Assembly: GCF_002920615.1 (NCBI RefSeq)
Contig: NZ_PQSU01000017.1
Coordinates: forward strand, 159,294 to 223,293
Source: Streptomyces sp. Ru62
Lineage (GTDB): Bacteria; Actinomycetota; Actinomycetes; Streptomycetales; Streptomycetaceae
Reading direction: 5' to 3'
Length of the DNA stretch: 64,000 nt
Positions 32,566-41,258 of the stretch are shown here, one piece after another (position 1 is the stretch's first letter; each line of letters begins with the position of its first letter). Below the pieces are notes generated by a model. The model was not told the DNA's origin, did not search any database, and saw only the letters and a list, made by a program, of their open reading frames with translations. The position numbers were made by a program, and so were the translations under genes.

Positions 32566-33855
32566 ATGGCGGCGCGCAACGGGCGCACGGTACGCGACCT
32601 GAGACGAGGCAACCGGACGGCGGTGCTCCAGCGGCTGTACTTCGACGGCCCGCTCAGCCGGTTCGAGCTGGGCCCGGCCACCGGACTCAGCTCCGGCTCG
32701 GTCAGCAACGTGGTCGCGGACCTGATCGCCGACGGACTGGTCGAGGAGGCCGGCAGCGTCGACTCCGACGGCGGCCGGCCGCGCACGCTGCTGCGCGTCG
32801 CCCCGCACAGCGGCCAGATGATCGGCGTGGACGTCGGCGAGACCCGCGTCCGGGTCGAGCTGTTCGACCTGGCCCTCACGGAACTGGCCCGCGTCGAGCG
32901 CCCGTTGACCCCGCAGGGCTACGACGTCGACGTCATCGCCGGCCACATCCGCGACGGCGTCGCCGAGGTCCTCACCGCCGAACAGGCCGCCCCCGACCGG
33001 CTGCTCGGTGTCGGTGTCGGGGTCCCCGGCATCGTGGAGCACACCCCGGACCGCGGGGCGGTCGTGCACGGGCAGACCATCGGCTGGGACGCGGTCCCGC
33101 TGGAGGAGCTGCTCCGCTCGGCCTCCCGGCTCCCCGACGGGGTGCCGTACTTCATCGACAACGGGGCCAAGACGCTCGGCCAGGCCGAGATGTGGTTCGG
33201 CGCGGGACGCGGCGCCCGCAACGCCGTCGTCGTGCTCTTCGGCTCCGGCGTCGGCGCCTGCCTGGTCACCCCCGAGGTGGAGCACGGGCGGGCCGTGGAG
33301 TGGGGCCATCTGACGGTACGGGTGCGCGGGCGCCGCTGCCGCTGCGGTGCGCCGGGCTGCCTGGAGGCATACGCGGGCGCCGAGTCGCTGCTCGCCCGTT
33401 GGCGCGAGGAGGGCGGCCGGCCGCCCGAGGACACCGACGAGGAGACCGCGCTCACCGCGATGCTCGCCGCCGCGTACCCGTCCGAGGGCGGTACGGCGGA
33501 CCCGGTCGCGCTGGCCGTGCTGGAGGAGACCGCCGAGTACCTGGGCGCCGGCCTGTCCGATCTGATCAACCTCTTCCAGCCCGAGCGGATCCTCATCGGC
33601 GGCTGGGCCGGGCTCCAGCTCGGCACGCGGTTCCTGCCCGCCGTACGCCGCCACGCGGCCACGTACGCCCTGCGGCACCCGGCGGACAAGGTCACGATCG
33701 ACCTCGGCCGGCTGGGCCCGGACGCGGTCACCGTCGGCGCCGCGATCCTGCCGCTCGCCGACTTCTTCGCCAGCGGCGGGCGCCGCCCCGAACCGGTCAC
33801 CGAGGACCGGCTGCCCGCCTGGCGGACAGCACTCCAGGAACGCGCCCCGCACTGA
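32566..33855 (+). CDS. ROK-family transcriptional regulator
   Basis: 429 residues. An N-terminal winged helix (LQRLYFDGPLSRFELGPATG, then LSSGSVSNVVADLIADGLVE) precedes a ROK sugar-kinase-like domain: MIGVDVGETRVRVELFDLAL, the zinc motif CRCGAPGCLEAYAG (about residues 260-273) and FIDNGAKTLGQAEMWFGAGR. ROK repressors sense sugars such as xylose or glucose derivatives; the phosphate-binding loop DVGETR is altered from the kinase DxGxT, consistent with a regulator. GAAGGGAGCC precedes the ATG. No sugar genes adjoin it, so the targets may be elsewhere. Confidence 0.88.
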   Translation: MAARNGRTVRDLRRGNRTAVLQRLYFDGPLSRFELGPATGLSSGSVSNVVADLIADGLVEEAGSVDSDGGRPRTLLRVAPHSGQMIGVDVGETRVRVELFDLALTELARVERPLTPQGYDVDVIAGHIRDGVAEVLTAEQAAPDRLLGVGVGVPGIVEHTPDRGAVVHGQTIGWDAVPLEELLRSASRLPDGVPYFIDNGAKTLGQAEMWFGAGRGARNAVVVLFGSGVGACLVTPEVEHGRAVEWGHLTVRVRGRRCRCGAPGCLEAYAGAESLLARWREEGGRPPEDTDEETALTAMLAAAYPSEGGTADPVALAVLEETAEYLGAGLSDLINLFQPERILIGGWAGLQLGTRFLPAVRRHAATYALRHPADKVTIDLGRLGPDAVTVGAAILPLADFFASGGRRPEPVTEDRLPAWRTALQERAPH

Positions 33856-34093
33856 GGCGGCCGGGGCGGGCCGAGGCGCTCCGGGACCGGGCCGACGTCC
33901 GCCGGGTGAGGTCGCGCGCCCTGGGCGACCCGCGCCGTGGGCGAAGCCGCCGTGCCCTGGAACCGGCCGCCCTGTCCGGCCTGAGCCGGGCCCGCCGGGT
34001 CCTGGCCGACGTGTCCCGGGGGGAGCCGATGGCTGCCGGACCCTGGGCCGGCAGAGAGCGCTGCCCCGATGCATCGGGCGCGCGGCCCCGCGA

Positions 34094-34336
34094 TCAGTCC
34101 GACGGCTCGTCCGGCGTCGGGTGTTCCGACTGTGCCGGGGCCGGCCGGGACGCGCCCCGGGGGCCGGTGCCGGCCTCGTCCGTGTCCGGTGCGACGTCCT
34201 CGTCCGGTTCGCCGGCCGCGTGCCTCGGGGACACGTCCCACGGGTCCTCTTCGGGCCGGGCCTGCTGGTCGGGCATGTCCCGGGGTACCGGCCGTTGCTC
34301 GGCCCCGGACCCGGAACCAGGTTTCCGCGCTGTCAT
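34094..34336 (-). CDS. Small acidic disordered protein
   Basis: 80 residues, MTARKPGSGSGAEQRPVPRD at the start and rich in Pro, Asp, Glu, Gly and Ser throughout; no hydrophobic core or domain is visible. AGAGGA lies just before the ATG, and it starts 45 bases after the epimerase stop on the same strand, so it is likely cotranscribed. Similar short hydrophilic proteins are common in streptomycetes and of unknown role. Because GC-rich DNA gives many chance frames, support rests on the ribosome site and operon position. Confidence 0.5.
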   Translation of the reverse strand: MTARKPGSGSGAEQRPVPRDMPDQQARPEEDPWDVSPRHAAGEPDEDVAPDTDEAGTGPRGASRPAPAQSEHPTPDEPSD

Positions 34337-34381
34337 GGTCCTCTCCGCTCCTCGTCGGCTCGTTGGGTGCTCCGGACGGGC

Positions 34382-35413
34382 TCAGCCGACCTTCCGCCCG
34401 CGCATCGGCTCGGTCTCCATCCCGCCGCCCTTGCGCAGGCCGTCCAGGAACTCCTGGATCACCTCGGTCGCCGTGTGCCGGGGCTCCCAGCCCAGTTCGG
34501 CGCGCGCCCGCGCGCAGTCCATCAGCGGCAGCCGCAGCACGGCGTCGAACAGGTGCGGCGACGCGGGCAGCAGGTGCAGCCCCCAGGCGGCGGCGATGGC
34601 CGTGCGGGCCGCCGTACGCGGCAGCCGTACCGGCCGGGAGCCGAGCAACTCGGCGAGCACACCGGCGTCCAGCGCGGGATCGGCGGCCAGGTTGAAGGCG
34701 CCCCGGGCGCTGTCCGAGCGCACCGCGAGCCGGTAGGCCTCGGCGGCGTCGTCCGTGTGCAGGGCCTGTACCCGCAGACCGGGGATGTCCGGCAGGAACG
34801 GCAGCAGGTCCGGCCGGGCCAGCGGACCGGGCAGGAACCGCCCGCCGAAGATCCGCCGCTGCTCGCTCGCCGACTCCCACTTGAACAGGAAGGCCGGGCG
34901 CATCCGGACCACCCGCACCTCGGGGTGGTCGCGTTCGAACACGTCCAGCGTGCGCTCCAGGTAGGCCTTCTCCCGGCAGTACGCGGCGTCCGGCCAGCCG
35001 TGCGTCGGCCAGGACTCGTCCACCGGGCGGTCCTTCGGGCCCGGCGAGTACGCCCCGACGGAGGAGGCGTGCACCAGCACCGGCACCCGGGCCGCGGCGA
35101 CCGCCTCGAACACCCGGATGCTGCCGAGCACATTGGTCCGCCAGGTGGTGGCCGGATCGTGCGTCGGCTGGAAGGCCCAGGCCAGATGGATCACGGCGTC
35201 GGCACCCTCGAACCGCTCGGCGAGGTTCGCCCGGTCCCCGGCGAGGTCCACGGCGGACCACTCGGTCTTCGGCGGCGACCACTCGGGCGTCCGCCGGGCC
35301 AGCCCGCGCACGGACTTGATGTCCGGGTCCTCGGAGAGCAGGCGCACCACACTCGTCCCGACGTTGCCGGTGGCGCCTGTCACGACGACCCTGCTGCCCG
35401 CTGAGCTGCTCAC
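34382..35413 (-). CDS. NAD-dependent epimerase/dehydratase (extended SDR)
   Basis: 343 residues from GTG 35413 with GAGGAG upstream; the longer frame to 35503 begins with a Cys/Arg/Pro-rich stretch and was rejected. Rossmann motif VVVTGATGNVGTSVVRLLSE at the N-terminus, HLAWAFQPTHDPATTWRTNV, catalytic Ser region VHASSVGAYSPG and YCREKAYLE (YxxxK). It probably acts on a nucleotide sugar or a related hydroxyl compound; the substrate is not evident. The ending LGWEPRHTATEVIQEFLDGL is typical of sugar-nucleotide epimerases. Confidence 0.87.
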   Translation of the reverse strand: MSSSAGSRVVVTGATGNVGTSVVRLLSEDPDIKSVRGLARRTPEWSPPKTEWSAVDLAGDRANLAERFEGADAVIHLAWAFQPTHDPATTWRTNVLGSIRVFEAVAAARVPVLVHASSVGAYSPGPKDRPVDESWPTHGWPDAAYCREKAYLERTLDVFERDHPEVRVVRMRPAFLFKWESASEQRRIFGGRFLPGPLARPDLLPFLPDIPGLRVQALHTDDAAEAYRLAVRSDSARGAFNLAADPALDAGVLAELLGSRPVRLPRTAARTAIAAAWGLHLLPASPHLFDAVLRLPLMDCARARAELGWEPRHTATEVIQEFLDGLRKGGGMETEPMRGRKVG

Positions 35414-35510
35414 CTTCGGCTCCTCTCGTCGGTGCGGCGGAGGCTGCGACGAGCGGCCGGGTACCCGGGCGCCGCGGCGGCACACGCGGCACGGGGGCGG
35501 CATGAGGAAG

Positions 35511-35542
35511 CCCCGACCGTGACGGGGGAATCACGACCGGGG
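35511..35542. terminator. Weak hairpin in 322-base gap
   Basis: CCCCGACCGTGA (35511-35522) can pair with TCACGACCGGGG (35531-35542) at 10 of 12 positions around an 8-base loop. It is the only structure I see in the 35414-35735 gap between the epimerase and HAD genes; it may terminate the minus-strand transcript from the HAD side. Confidence 0.35.
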
Positions 35543-35735
35543 CGGTCAGGTGGTGGGGCGGATGGCGGTCGCCTCTCGGCGAGACGCTCCACAGGGCTTC
35601 AGCCGGACGATCGTCCCTGTGGGCAAAAGGTGAGGCCCGGGGACACTGTCCCATCCGCACCCACGGCTTGTTCAACGGGCAACCACACCCAGGTGTTCCG
35701 GCCCCCCACGTGACGTGCGTCACCGCCGGAACCGC

Positions 35736-36392
35736 TCAGGCCAGCGGGCTGTCGGCCAGCCGCGCCAGCAGGTGCGCGGGGTCCGCGTACACCGCCTCCG
35801 CCCCCGCCTCCTCCAGATCTGCCCGGGGAATGCCGCCGCACAGCACGCCCACGCAGCGCACCCCGGCCTTGCTGCCGGCCCGCATGTCCCACACGGTGTC
35901 CCCGACGAACACGGCCCGCGAGGCCGGCACCCCGGCCAGCTCCAGCGCGTGCTCCACGGGCTCCGGTGCCGGCTTGCCCTCCCGCACGTCGTCCGCGCTC
36001 GCCGTGGCCGCGATGGCGTCGTCCGCGTCGATCGCCCGGCGCAGCGCACCCAGCTCGGCGCCGCTCGCCGAGGTGGCGAGGACCACCGTCCAGCCGTCCC
36101 CGTGCAGCCGCCGCAGCAGCTCGCCGGCCCCGGGCAGGGCGGGGAGCCGGTCGAAGTACTGGCCGTACAGTGCCGTGTGCGCGGCGCTCAGTTCGGCGTC
36201 CTGGTCCCGGTCCCGGTCGTCGCCGAGCAGATGGGCGACGAGGTCGGTGGAGCCGAGGCCGACGGCCCGGTGCACGGCGTGCATGGGCACCTCGTGACCC
36301 GCCTGCCGGAACGCCTCCCACCAGGTCACGACGTGCAGGTGATTGGTGTCGACGAGGGTCCCGTCGACGTCGAAGACGGCGGCGCGGTCCAT
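35736..36392 (-). CDS. HAD-superfamily phosphatase (beta-phosphoglucomutase-like)
   Basis: 218 residues. Catalytic Asp pair in AAVFDVDGTLVDTNHLHVVT (motif I, DVDGT), motif II Thr in VVLATSASGAELGALRR, motif III Lys in DDVREGKPAPEPVEHAL, and motif IV in RAVFVGDTVWDMRAGSKAGV. The helical cap between residues 20 and 90 is the small C1 type of phosphoglycolate phosphatases and phosphoglucomutases. It dephosphorylates a small metabolite, identity unknown. Its upstream region holds a 40-bp tandem repeat. Confidence 0.88.
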   Translation of the reverse strand: MDRAAVFDVDGTLVDTNHLHVVTWWEAFRQAGHEVPMHAVHRAVGLGSTDLVAHLLGDDRDRDQDAELSAAHTALYGQYFDRLPALPGAGELLRRLHGDGWTVVLATSASGAELGALRRAIDADDAIAATASADDVREGKPAPEPVEHALELAGVPASRAVFVGDTVWDMRAGSKAGVRCVGVLCGGIPRADLEEAGAEAVYADPAHLLARLADSPLA

Positions 36393-36523
36393 CCCAGGTC
36401 CTCTCTGTCAGCCCGGGTCTTCCTGTCAGGCCCAGGTCCTCGCTGTGGGCCTCGGGTCCTTCCCGTCAGGCCCAGGTCGTCGCTGTGGGCGCCGGGTCCT
36501 CCTGTCAGCCCAGGTCCTCGCTG
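36393..36523. repeat. ~40-bp tandem repeat array
   Basis: GTCAGG/GTCAGC followed by CCCAGGTC(C/G)TCGCTGT recurs at 36407, 36425, 36465 and 36504, the clearest copies being 39-40 bases apart, each with a CGGGTC(C/T)T block. The array fills the entire 131-base gap between the HAD and PHP genes, so the HAD transcript begins within or beyond it. Confidence 0.75.
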
Positions 36524-37591
36524 TCAGCTCCGGGAGCGGGTACCACGCGCGGAACCCGCCACGCGTGCCGGCAGCCGGGCCTCGCGCGTCCAGCCCAGCA
36601 GCTCGTCGGCCGACCAGGTGGTCACCACGCGCTCGGGCGGCACACCGCACTCCTCGGCCCGGGCGCAGCCGAGGATCTGCCAGTCCAGCTGGCCGGGCGC
36701 GTGCGCGTCGGTGTCGACCGAGAACAGCACCCCGGCCTCGACCGCCCGGCGCAGCAGCCGCCGGGGCGGGTCCAGCCGTTCCGGACGGCTGTTGATCTCC
36801 ACGGCGGTCCCCGACTCGGCGCACGCGGCGAACACCTCGTCCGCGTCGAACTGCGACTCGGGCCGCCCCCGGCCCGTCACCAGCCGCCCGGTGCAGTGCC
36901 CGAGGACGTCGGCGTGCGGATCGCGCACGGCGGCGACCATCCGCCGGGTCATGGAGCGGGCGTCCATCCGCAGCTTGGAGTGGACCGACACCACGACCAC
37001 GTCCAGCCGCTCCAGCAGCTCCGGTTCCTGGTCCAGCGAGCCGTCCTCCAGGATGTCGCACTCGATGCCGGTGAGCAGCCGGAACGGCGCCCAGCGCGCG
37101 TTCAGCTCCGCGACCACCGCCAGTTGCTCCCGCAGCCGCTCGGGCGACAGCCCACGGGCCACGGTCAGCCGGGGCGAGTGGTCGGTGAGCGCGGTCCACT
37201 CGTGCCCCAGCCCGGCCGCCGCCCGCCCCATCTCCTCGATCGGGCTGCCGCCGTCGGACCAGTCCGAGTGCGTGTGACAGTCCCCGCGGATCAGCGCCCG
37301 CAGCCCGGCCCCGGCCGCCTCGGCGCCGGCCGGCGCCCCGGCCTCCTCCTCCAGCTTGCGCAGGTACCCGGGCACTTCACCGCCCAGCGCCTCCCGCACC
37401 ACCTGCGCGGTCTTCGGCCCGACCCCCTTCAGCGACTCCAGCGTCCCGGCGGCGGCCCGCTCGGCCACCTCGCCCTCGGGCAGCGCGGCCAGCGTCCGGG
37501 CGGCGGTACGGAAGGCCCGTACCCGGTAGGTGGGCGCGAGCGCCCGCTCCAGAAGGAACGCGATCCGGTCGAGGGCGGCGACGGGGTCCAT
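36524..37591 (-). CDS. PHP-domain protein (PolX-like, with helix-hairpin-helix)
   Basis: 355 residues from ATG 37591 (MDPVAALDRIAFLLERALAP). The N-terminal ~90 residues carry helix-hairpin-helix elements (TLESLKGVGPKTAQVVREAL) as in DNA polymerase X proteins. The rest is a PHP phosphoesterase: metal motif GDCHTHSDWSDGGSPIEEMG, TALTDHSPRLTVARGLS, TGIECDILEDGSLD, VSVHSKL and VDTDAHAPGQLDWQILG. The polymerase core of true PolX is absent, so it is a predicted metal-dependent phosphatase or exonuclease that may act on DNA ends. Confidence 0.87.
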   Translation of the reverse strand: MDPVAALDRIAFLLERALAPTYRVRAFRTAARTLAALPEGEVAERAAAGTLESLKGVGPKTAQVVREALGGEVPGYLRKLEEEAGAPAGAEAAGAGLRALIRGDCHTHSDWSDGGSPIEEMGRAAAGLGHEWTALTDHSPRLTVARGLSPERLREQLAVVAELNARWAPFRLLTGIECDILEDGSLDQEPELLERLDVVVVSVHSKLRMDARSMTRRMVAAVRDPHADVLGHCTGRLVTGRGRPESQFDADEVFAACAESGTAVEINSRPERLDPPRRLLRRAVEAGVLFSVDTDAHAPGQLDWQILGCARAEECGVPPERVVTTWSADELLGWTREARLPARVAGSARGTRSRS

Positions 37592-37620
37592 GAGAACCAA
37601 GGGTGCACCAGGCTCCCCCG

Positions 37621-37665
37621 AGGGGCGCGGGGAACGCGGCCGGCCGCGGATCACCCGCGGCCCGT
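37621..37665 (+). repeat. Related extragenic repeat fragment
   Basis: AGGGGCGCGGGGAAC (37621-37635) repeats the first block of the elements at 5131 and 10290. It is followed by the hairpin GGCCGGCCGCGG...CCGCGGCC instead of the TGCGGCTCC block. It lies between the PHP and SDR genes. Confidence 0.55.
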
Positions 37666-37758
37666 GACCTTCGTGCCCACCACGGCGGGGCCGTTTGCCG
37701 CCACCACCCCCGGGTACTGCGTGACCCGTCCACGTGACCCACCGTGAGGAGGCTCGTC

Positions 37759-38562
37759 ATGTCCGTACCGGATGCGCAGCGAACGGCCGTGGTGACCGGC
37801 GCGGACAGCGGCATCGGCCGGGCCACCGCCGTACGGCTGGCCGAGGCGGGCCTGGACGTCGGCATCACCTGGCACACGGACGAGAAGGGCGCCGAGGAGA
37901 CGGCGGAGGAAGTCCGCGCGCACGGCCGCCGCGCCGCCGTGAGCCGGCTGGATCTGACCCGGCTGCCCGAGGCCGCCGACGCCGTGGACGAGCTGTGTGA
38001 GGAGCTCGGCCGGATCGACGTCCTCGTCAACAACGCCGGCACCGGCACGATGACCCCCTACCTCGACCTGACGCTCACCGATGTGCGCCGGGTCCTGGAC
38101 GTCGATCTGGTGGGACCGTTCCTGCTCGGGCAGCGGGCCGCGCGGCGCATGATCCGGCAGGGCGGCGGCGGCCGGATCGTGAACGTCACCTCCGTGCACG
38201 AGCACCAGCCCCGGGTCGGCGCGGCCCCGTACTGCGCGGCCAAGGGCGGGCTCGGCCTGCTCACCCAGGTGATGGCCCTGGAGCTGGCCGAGTACGGCAT
38301 CACCGTGAACGCGGTCGCGCCGGGCGAGATTGCCACCCCGATGACCGGCCAGGAGGACACCGACGTGCGCGCCGAGCGCCGCCCCGGCGTACCGCTCGGC
38401 CGGCCCGGCGACGCCCGCGAGGTCGCCGCCGTGATCGCGTTCCTCGCGAGCCCGGACGCCTCCTACGTCACCGGTGCCTCGTGGAGCGTCGACGGCGGCA
38501 TGCTGCGCATGGGTCCGCAGGCCGGTTCCCATCTGACCAGCGACGACTGGCGCCGGCCCTGA
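37759..38562 (+). CDS. Short-chain dehydrogenase/reductase
   Basis: 267 residues from ATG 37759 with GAGGAGG at 37746-37752. Classical SDR: cofactor loop TGADSGIGRATAVRLAEAGL near residue 13, DVLVNNAGTG, Ser region VNVTSVHEHQ, catalytic YCAAK and the end YVTGASWSVDGGMLRMG. The glycine-loop context suggests NADP(H). It resembles glucose-1-dehydrogenase/3-oxoacyl-reductase-like enzymes; the substrate is unknown. The next gene, a topoisomerase, follows 40 bases later on the same strand. Confidence 0.88.
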   Translation: MSVPDAQRTAVVTGADSGIGRATAVRLAEAGLDVGITWHTDEKGAEETAEEVRAHGRRAAVSRLDLTRLPEAADAVDELCEELGRIDVLVNNAGTGTMTPYLDLTLTDVRRVLDVDLVGPFLLGQRAARRMIRQGGGGRIVNVTSVHEHQPRVGAAPYCAAKGGLGLLTQVMALELAEYGITVNAVAPGEIATPMTGQEDTDVRAERRPGVPLGRPGDAREVAAVIAFLASPDASYVTGASWSVDGGMLRMGPQAGSHLTSDDWRRP

Positions 38563-38602
38563 GGCGGCGGGGAAGGCACGGGGAGGCCGGGGGGAGACCG
38601 CG

Positions 38603-39628
38603 GTGAGGCTGCGTACCAGTTCGCCGGACGGCCCCGGCCACCGGCGCGTCCGCTGCGGCCGGGGCTTCCGCTACCTCGACAGCGCCGGCGAGCCGCTGAC
38701 CGACCCCGGGCAGCTCGCCCGCATCCGCGCCCTGACCATCCCGCGCGCCTGGCGCGACGTGTGGATATGCCCCTGGCCCAACGGCCACCTCCAGGCCGTC
38801 GGCACCGATGACGCCGGGCGCCGGCAGTACCTGTACCACGAGCGGTTCCGGGCGGAGCAGGACAAGGCCAAGCACGAGCACGTACGGCAGGTGGCGCGGG
38901 CCCTGCCCGAGCTGCGCGCCAAGGTGGCGCTGGACCTGGCCGGGCGCGGGCTGAGCCGGGACCGGGTCACCGCCTGCGCGGTCCGCCTGCTCGACCTCGG
39001 CTTCTTCCGCATCGGCAGCGACCGGCACACCCGCACCAGCGAGACCTACGGCCTGACGACCATGCTCCGCGAGCACGTCAGCTGCGCACGCGGCGAGATC
39101 ACCTTCGGCTACCCGGCCAAGGGCGGTACCGAGATGGTCCGCGCCCTCGTCGACGACCAGGTGCACGCGGTCGCCCGGTCCCTGCTGCGCCGCCCGCGCG
39201 GCGGCGACCGCTTCCTCGCCTACCGGGACCGCGGCGCCTGGCACGACCTGCACGGCGACGACCTCAACGAGGCCCTGCGCCGGCTGTCCGGCACCGACGT
39301 GACCGCCAAGGACTTCCGCACCTGGCACGCCACCGTGCTGGCCGCCGTGGCGGTCTCCGTGACCGCGCGGGGCGCGCGGGCGACCGAGGCCGCCCGGCGC
39401 CGGCAGATCGCCCGGGCCGTCCGCGAGGTCAGCCACTACCTGGGCAACACGCCCGCGGTGTGCCGGACGTCGTACATCGACCCGAAGGTCTTCGAGCTGT
39501 TCGAGCAGGGCGTGACCGTCGCCCCCGTGCTCACCCGTCTGGGCGAACACGGGCAGTTCGGGCGTCCGGCGACACAGGGGGCCGTCGAGGCGGCCGTCCT
39601 CGATCTCCTCGACGGCTCCGGTGGATGA
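38603..39628 (+). CDS. DNA topoisomerase IB
   Basis: 341 residues (GTG 38603 after GGGGAGA). Poxvirus/eukaryote-type topoisomerase IB: IPRAWRDVWICPWPNGHLQA and QYLYHERFRAEQDKAKHEH in the N-terminal clamp, LGFFRIGSDRHTRTSETYGL (catalytic Arg), FGYPAKGG (Lys), AKDFRTWHATV (Arg) and LGNTPAVCRTSYIDPKVFEL with the tyrosine that forms the 3'-phosphotyrosine. It relaxes supercoils of either sign without ATP. Many streptomycetes carry one as an accessory enzyme. Confidence 0.93.
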   Translation: MRLRTSSPDGPGHRRVRCGRGFRYLDSAGEPLTDPGQLARIRALTIPRAWRDVWICPWPNGHLQAVGTDDAGRRQYLYHERFRAEQDKAKHEHVRQVARALPELRAKVALDLAGRGLSRDRVTACAVRLLDLGFFRIGSDRHTRTSETYGLTTMLREHVSCARGEITFGYPAKGGTEMVRALVDDQVHAVARSLLRRPRGGDRFLAYRDRGAWHDLHGDDLNEALRRLSGTDVTAKDFRTWHATVLAAVAVSVTARGARATEAARRRQIARAVREVSHYLGNTPAVCRTSYIDPKVFELFEQGVTVAPVLTRLGEHGQFGRPATQGAVEAAVLDLLDGSGG

Positions 39629-39663
39629 CCCGCCGGCGCGGGTTGCGTTCTACCCTCGATGGC

Positions 39664-39909
39664 ATGACCGAACAAGGAGCTCCCCACATCTCCCACCCGC
39701 GGATCCTGGTCCTCGGTGTATGCCCGGGCCGGCACGGCGAGCCGCCCTTCCGGATCATGGAGATCGACGGTCAGGTGGTCGGTGAGGCCAGGACCATCAC
39801 GGACGTGCTGGAGACGGCCGCCTCCTACGGCATCCCCATCCACGACCTGGACGACCCGGACGCGGTCCGCTGGGTGGGCGGCGACAAGTACACCTGGACG
39901 CTGCACTGA
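39664..39909 (+). CDS. Small conserved protein of unknown function
   Basis: 81 residues, beginning MTEQGAPHISHPRILVLGVC. A compact alpha/beta composition with a hydrophobic strand (RILVLGVCPG), FRIMEIDGQVVGEA and the end RWVGGDKYTWTLH. No membrane segment or signal. AACAAGGAGC lies within the start of the coding region rather than upstream, so the ribosome site is unclear; a leaderless or weak start is possible. It resembles short hypotheticals seen in Streptomyces. Confidence 0.65.
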   Translation: MTEQGAPHISHPRILVLGVCPGRHGEPPFRIMEIDGQVVGEARTITDVLETAASYGIPIHDLDDPDAVRWVGGDKYTWTLH

Positions 39910-39927
39910 CCGGCCGACGGGGCAGGC

Positions 39928-41160
39928 TCAGCCGACCGTCCACTTCTGGTTGGCGCCGCCCGTGCAGGTCCAGATCTGCAGCCGGGTCCCGTTGGCCGAG
40001 TTGTTCCCGGTCACGTCCAGGCACTTGTTCGCCTGCGGGTTGACGATGTCGCGGGCCGCCGGGAGGGCCCACTTCTGGGCGGGGCTGCCGTTGCAGTCCC
40101 ACAGCTGGACGGGCGTGCCGTCGGCGGTGCCGCCGCCGCTGACGTCCAGGCACTTGCCGAGTGCCCGGAGCGTGCCGTCCGAGCCCACCGTCCACGCCTG
40201 CGCGGCCGTGCCGTTGCAGTCGTAGAGCTGGACCGGGGTGCCGTTCGCGGGGTTGGCGCCGGCGACGTCCACGCACTTGCCGGCCAGGCCGCGGATCGGC
40301 ACGCCGGCGGCGCTGTCGCTCGTCGTCACCGACACCGAGTCCACCACCAGCGTCTGCGGGAACTGCGTCGAGCCGTCGGGGTCGCCCGGCCAGTAGCCGC
40401 CGACCGCGAGGTTCAGGATCAGGAAGAACGGCTTGTTGAACACCCAGGTCTTGCCGCCCAGGTCGGCCGGGGTGCGCCGCTGGTAGACGTTGCCGTCCAC
40501 CGACCAGGTGATCGAGTCCGGTGCCCAGTCGACGGCGAAGGTGTGGAAGGCGTCCGCGAAGGCCTGCCCGTTCGGCAGCGAGTAGGCCGCGCCTATGCCG
40601 CCCGAGCCGGAGTAGCCGGGGCCGTGGATGGTGCCGTGCACGGTCGAGGGTTCAAAGCCGACGTTCTCCATCACGTCGATCTCACCGGAGTCCGGCCAGT
40701 TCACCGGCGTGCCGAGCATCCAGAACGCGGGCCACATGCCCTGGCCGCGCGGAATCTTCATCCGCGCCTCCACATGGCCGTACTGGGCGTTGAACTTCCC
40801 GGCCGTGTTCAGCCGGGCGGAGGTGTACTGGCAGCTTCCGTACCAGCACTGGTAGCCGGCCGGGTTCTCCTTGCGGGCCGTGATCACCAGATGGCCCTGG
40901 CCGTCCAGGGCCGCGTTCTTCGTGCCCGAGGTGTAGTACTGCCGCTCGTGGTTGTTGACGTTGTCGCCGGTCTCCAGGGTCCACTTCGAGGAGTCGACCG
41001 CGGCGCCCGCGGGCCCGTCGAAGGTGTCGGAGAAGGTGGTGACGGCCGCCGCCGCGGGGGTGGCGGTGTCGGCGCGCGCCGGGCCGACGGCGGCCGAGCC
41101 GATCAGCGCCGCGGACAGGGCGGCCAGGAGACATCTGCGAAGCAGGCGTGGGGAGGCCAT
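39928..41160 (-). CDS. Secreted GH16 beta-glucanase with ricin-type lectin domain
   Basis: 410 residues. The Sec signal (RRCLLAALSAALIGSAAVGP, cleavage near ARA-DTA) leads to a GH16 catalytic domain with the signature SGEIDVMENVG holding both catalytic Glu residues, and WPAFWMLGTP. The last ~125 residues form a CBM13/ricin-B lectin with three repeats ending in QxW-type motifs (AQAWTVG, AQKWALP, NQKWTVG). It most resembles endo-beta-1,3-glucanases acting on fungal or plant glucan. GAGAG precedes the ATG and a good promoter lies at 41202-41230. Confidence 0.93.
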   Translation of the reverse strand: MASPRLLRRCLLAALSAALIGSAAVGPARADTATPAAAAVTTFSDTFDGPAGAAVDSSKWTLETGDNVNNHERQYYTSGTKNAALDGQGHLVITARKENPAGYQCWYGSCQYTSARLNTAGKFNAQYGHVEARMKIPRGQGMWPAFWMLGTPVNWPDSGEIDVMENVGFEPSTVHGTIHGPGYSGSGGIGAAYSLPNGQAFADAFHTFAVDWAPDSITWSVDGNVYQRRTPADLGGKTWVFNKPFFLILNLAVGGYWPGDPDGSTQFPQTLVVDSVSVTTSDSAAGVPIRGLAGKCVDVAGANPANGTPVQLYDCNGTAAQAWTVGSDGTLRALGKCLDVSGGGTADGTPVQLWDCNGSPAQKWALPAARDIVNPQANKCLDVTGNNSANGTRLQIWTCTGGANQKWTVG

Positions 41161-41201
41161 GGCTCTCCGTTCATGTGGGGGTGTGAGCGGTGCGCTTCTT
41201 G

Positions 41202-41230
41202 ATTTAAGGAGTGAGATAAGGGGCCGTCAA
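41202..41230 (-). promoter_or_regulatory. Promoter of the GH16 gene
   Basis: On the minus strand, TTGACG (41230-41225) and TTAAAT (41207-41202) with a 17-base spacer give a strong vegetative-type promoter. It lies 42 bases before the ATG and just after the VanZ stop, so the glucanase is probably transcribed on its own. Confidence 0.7.
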
Positions 41231-41258
41231 TACTCTGGTACAGACCTGCTGCTGACGA

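Noticed and set aside
33856..34093. 238-base gap between the ROK gene and the small acidic gene
   Set aside because: GC-rich with no hairpin, promoter or frame that I could support.
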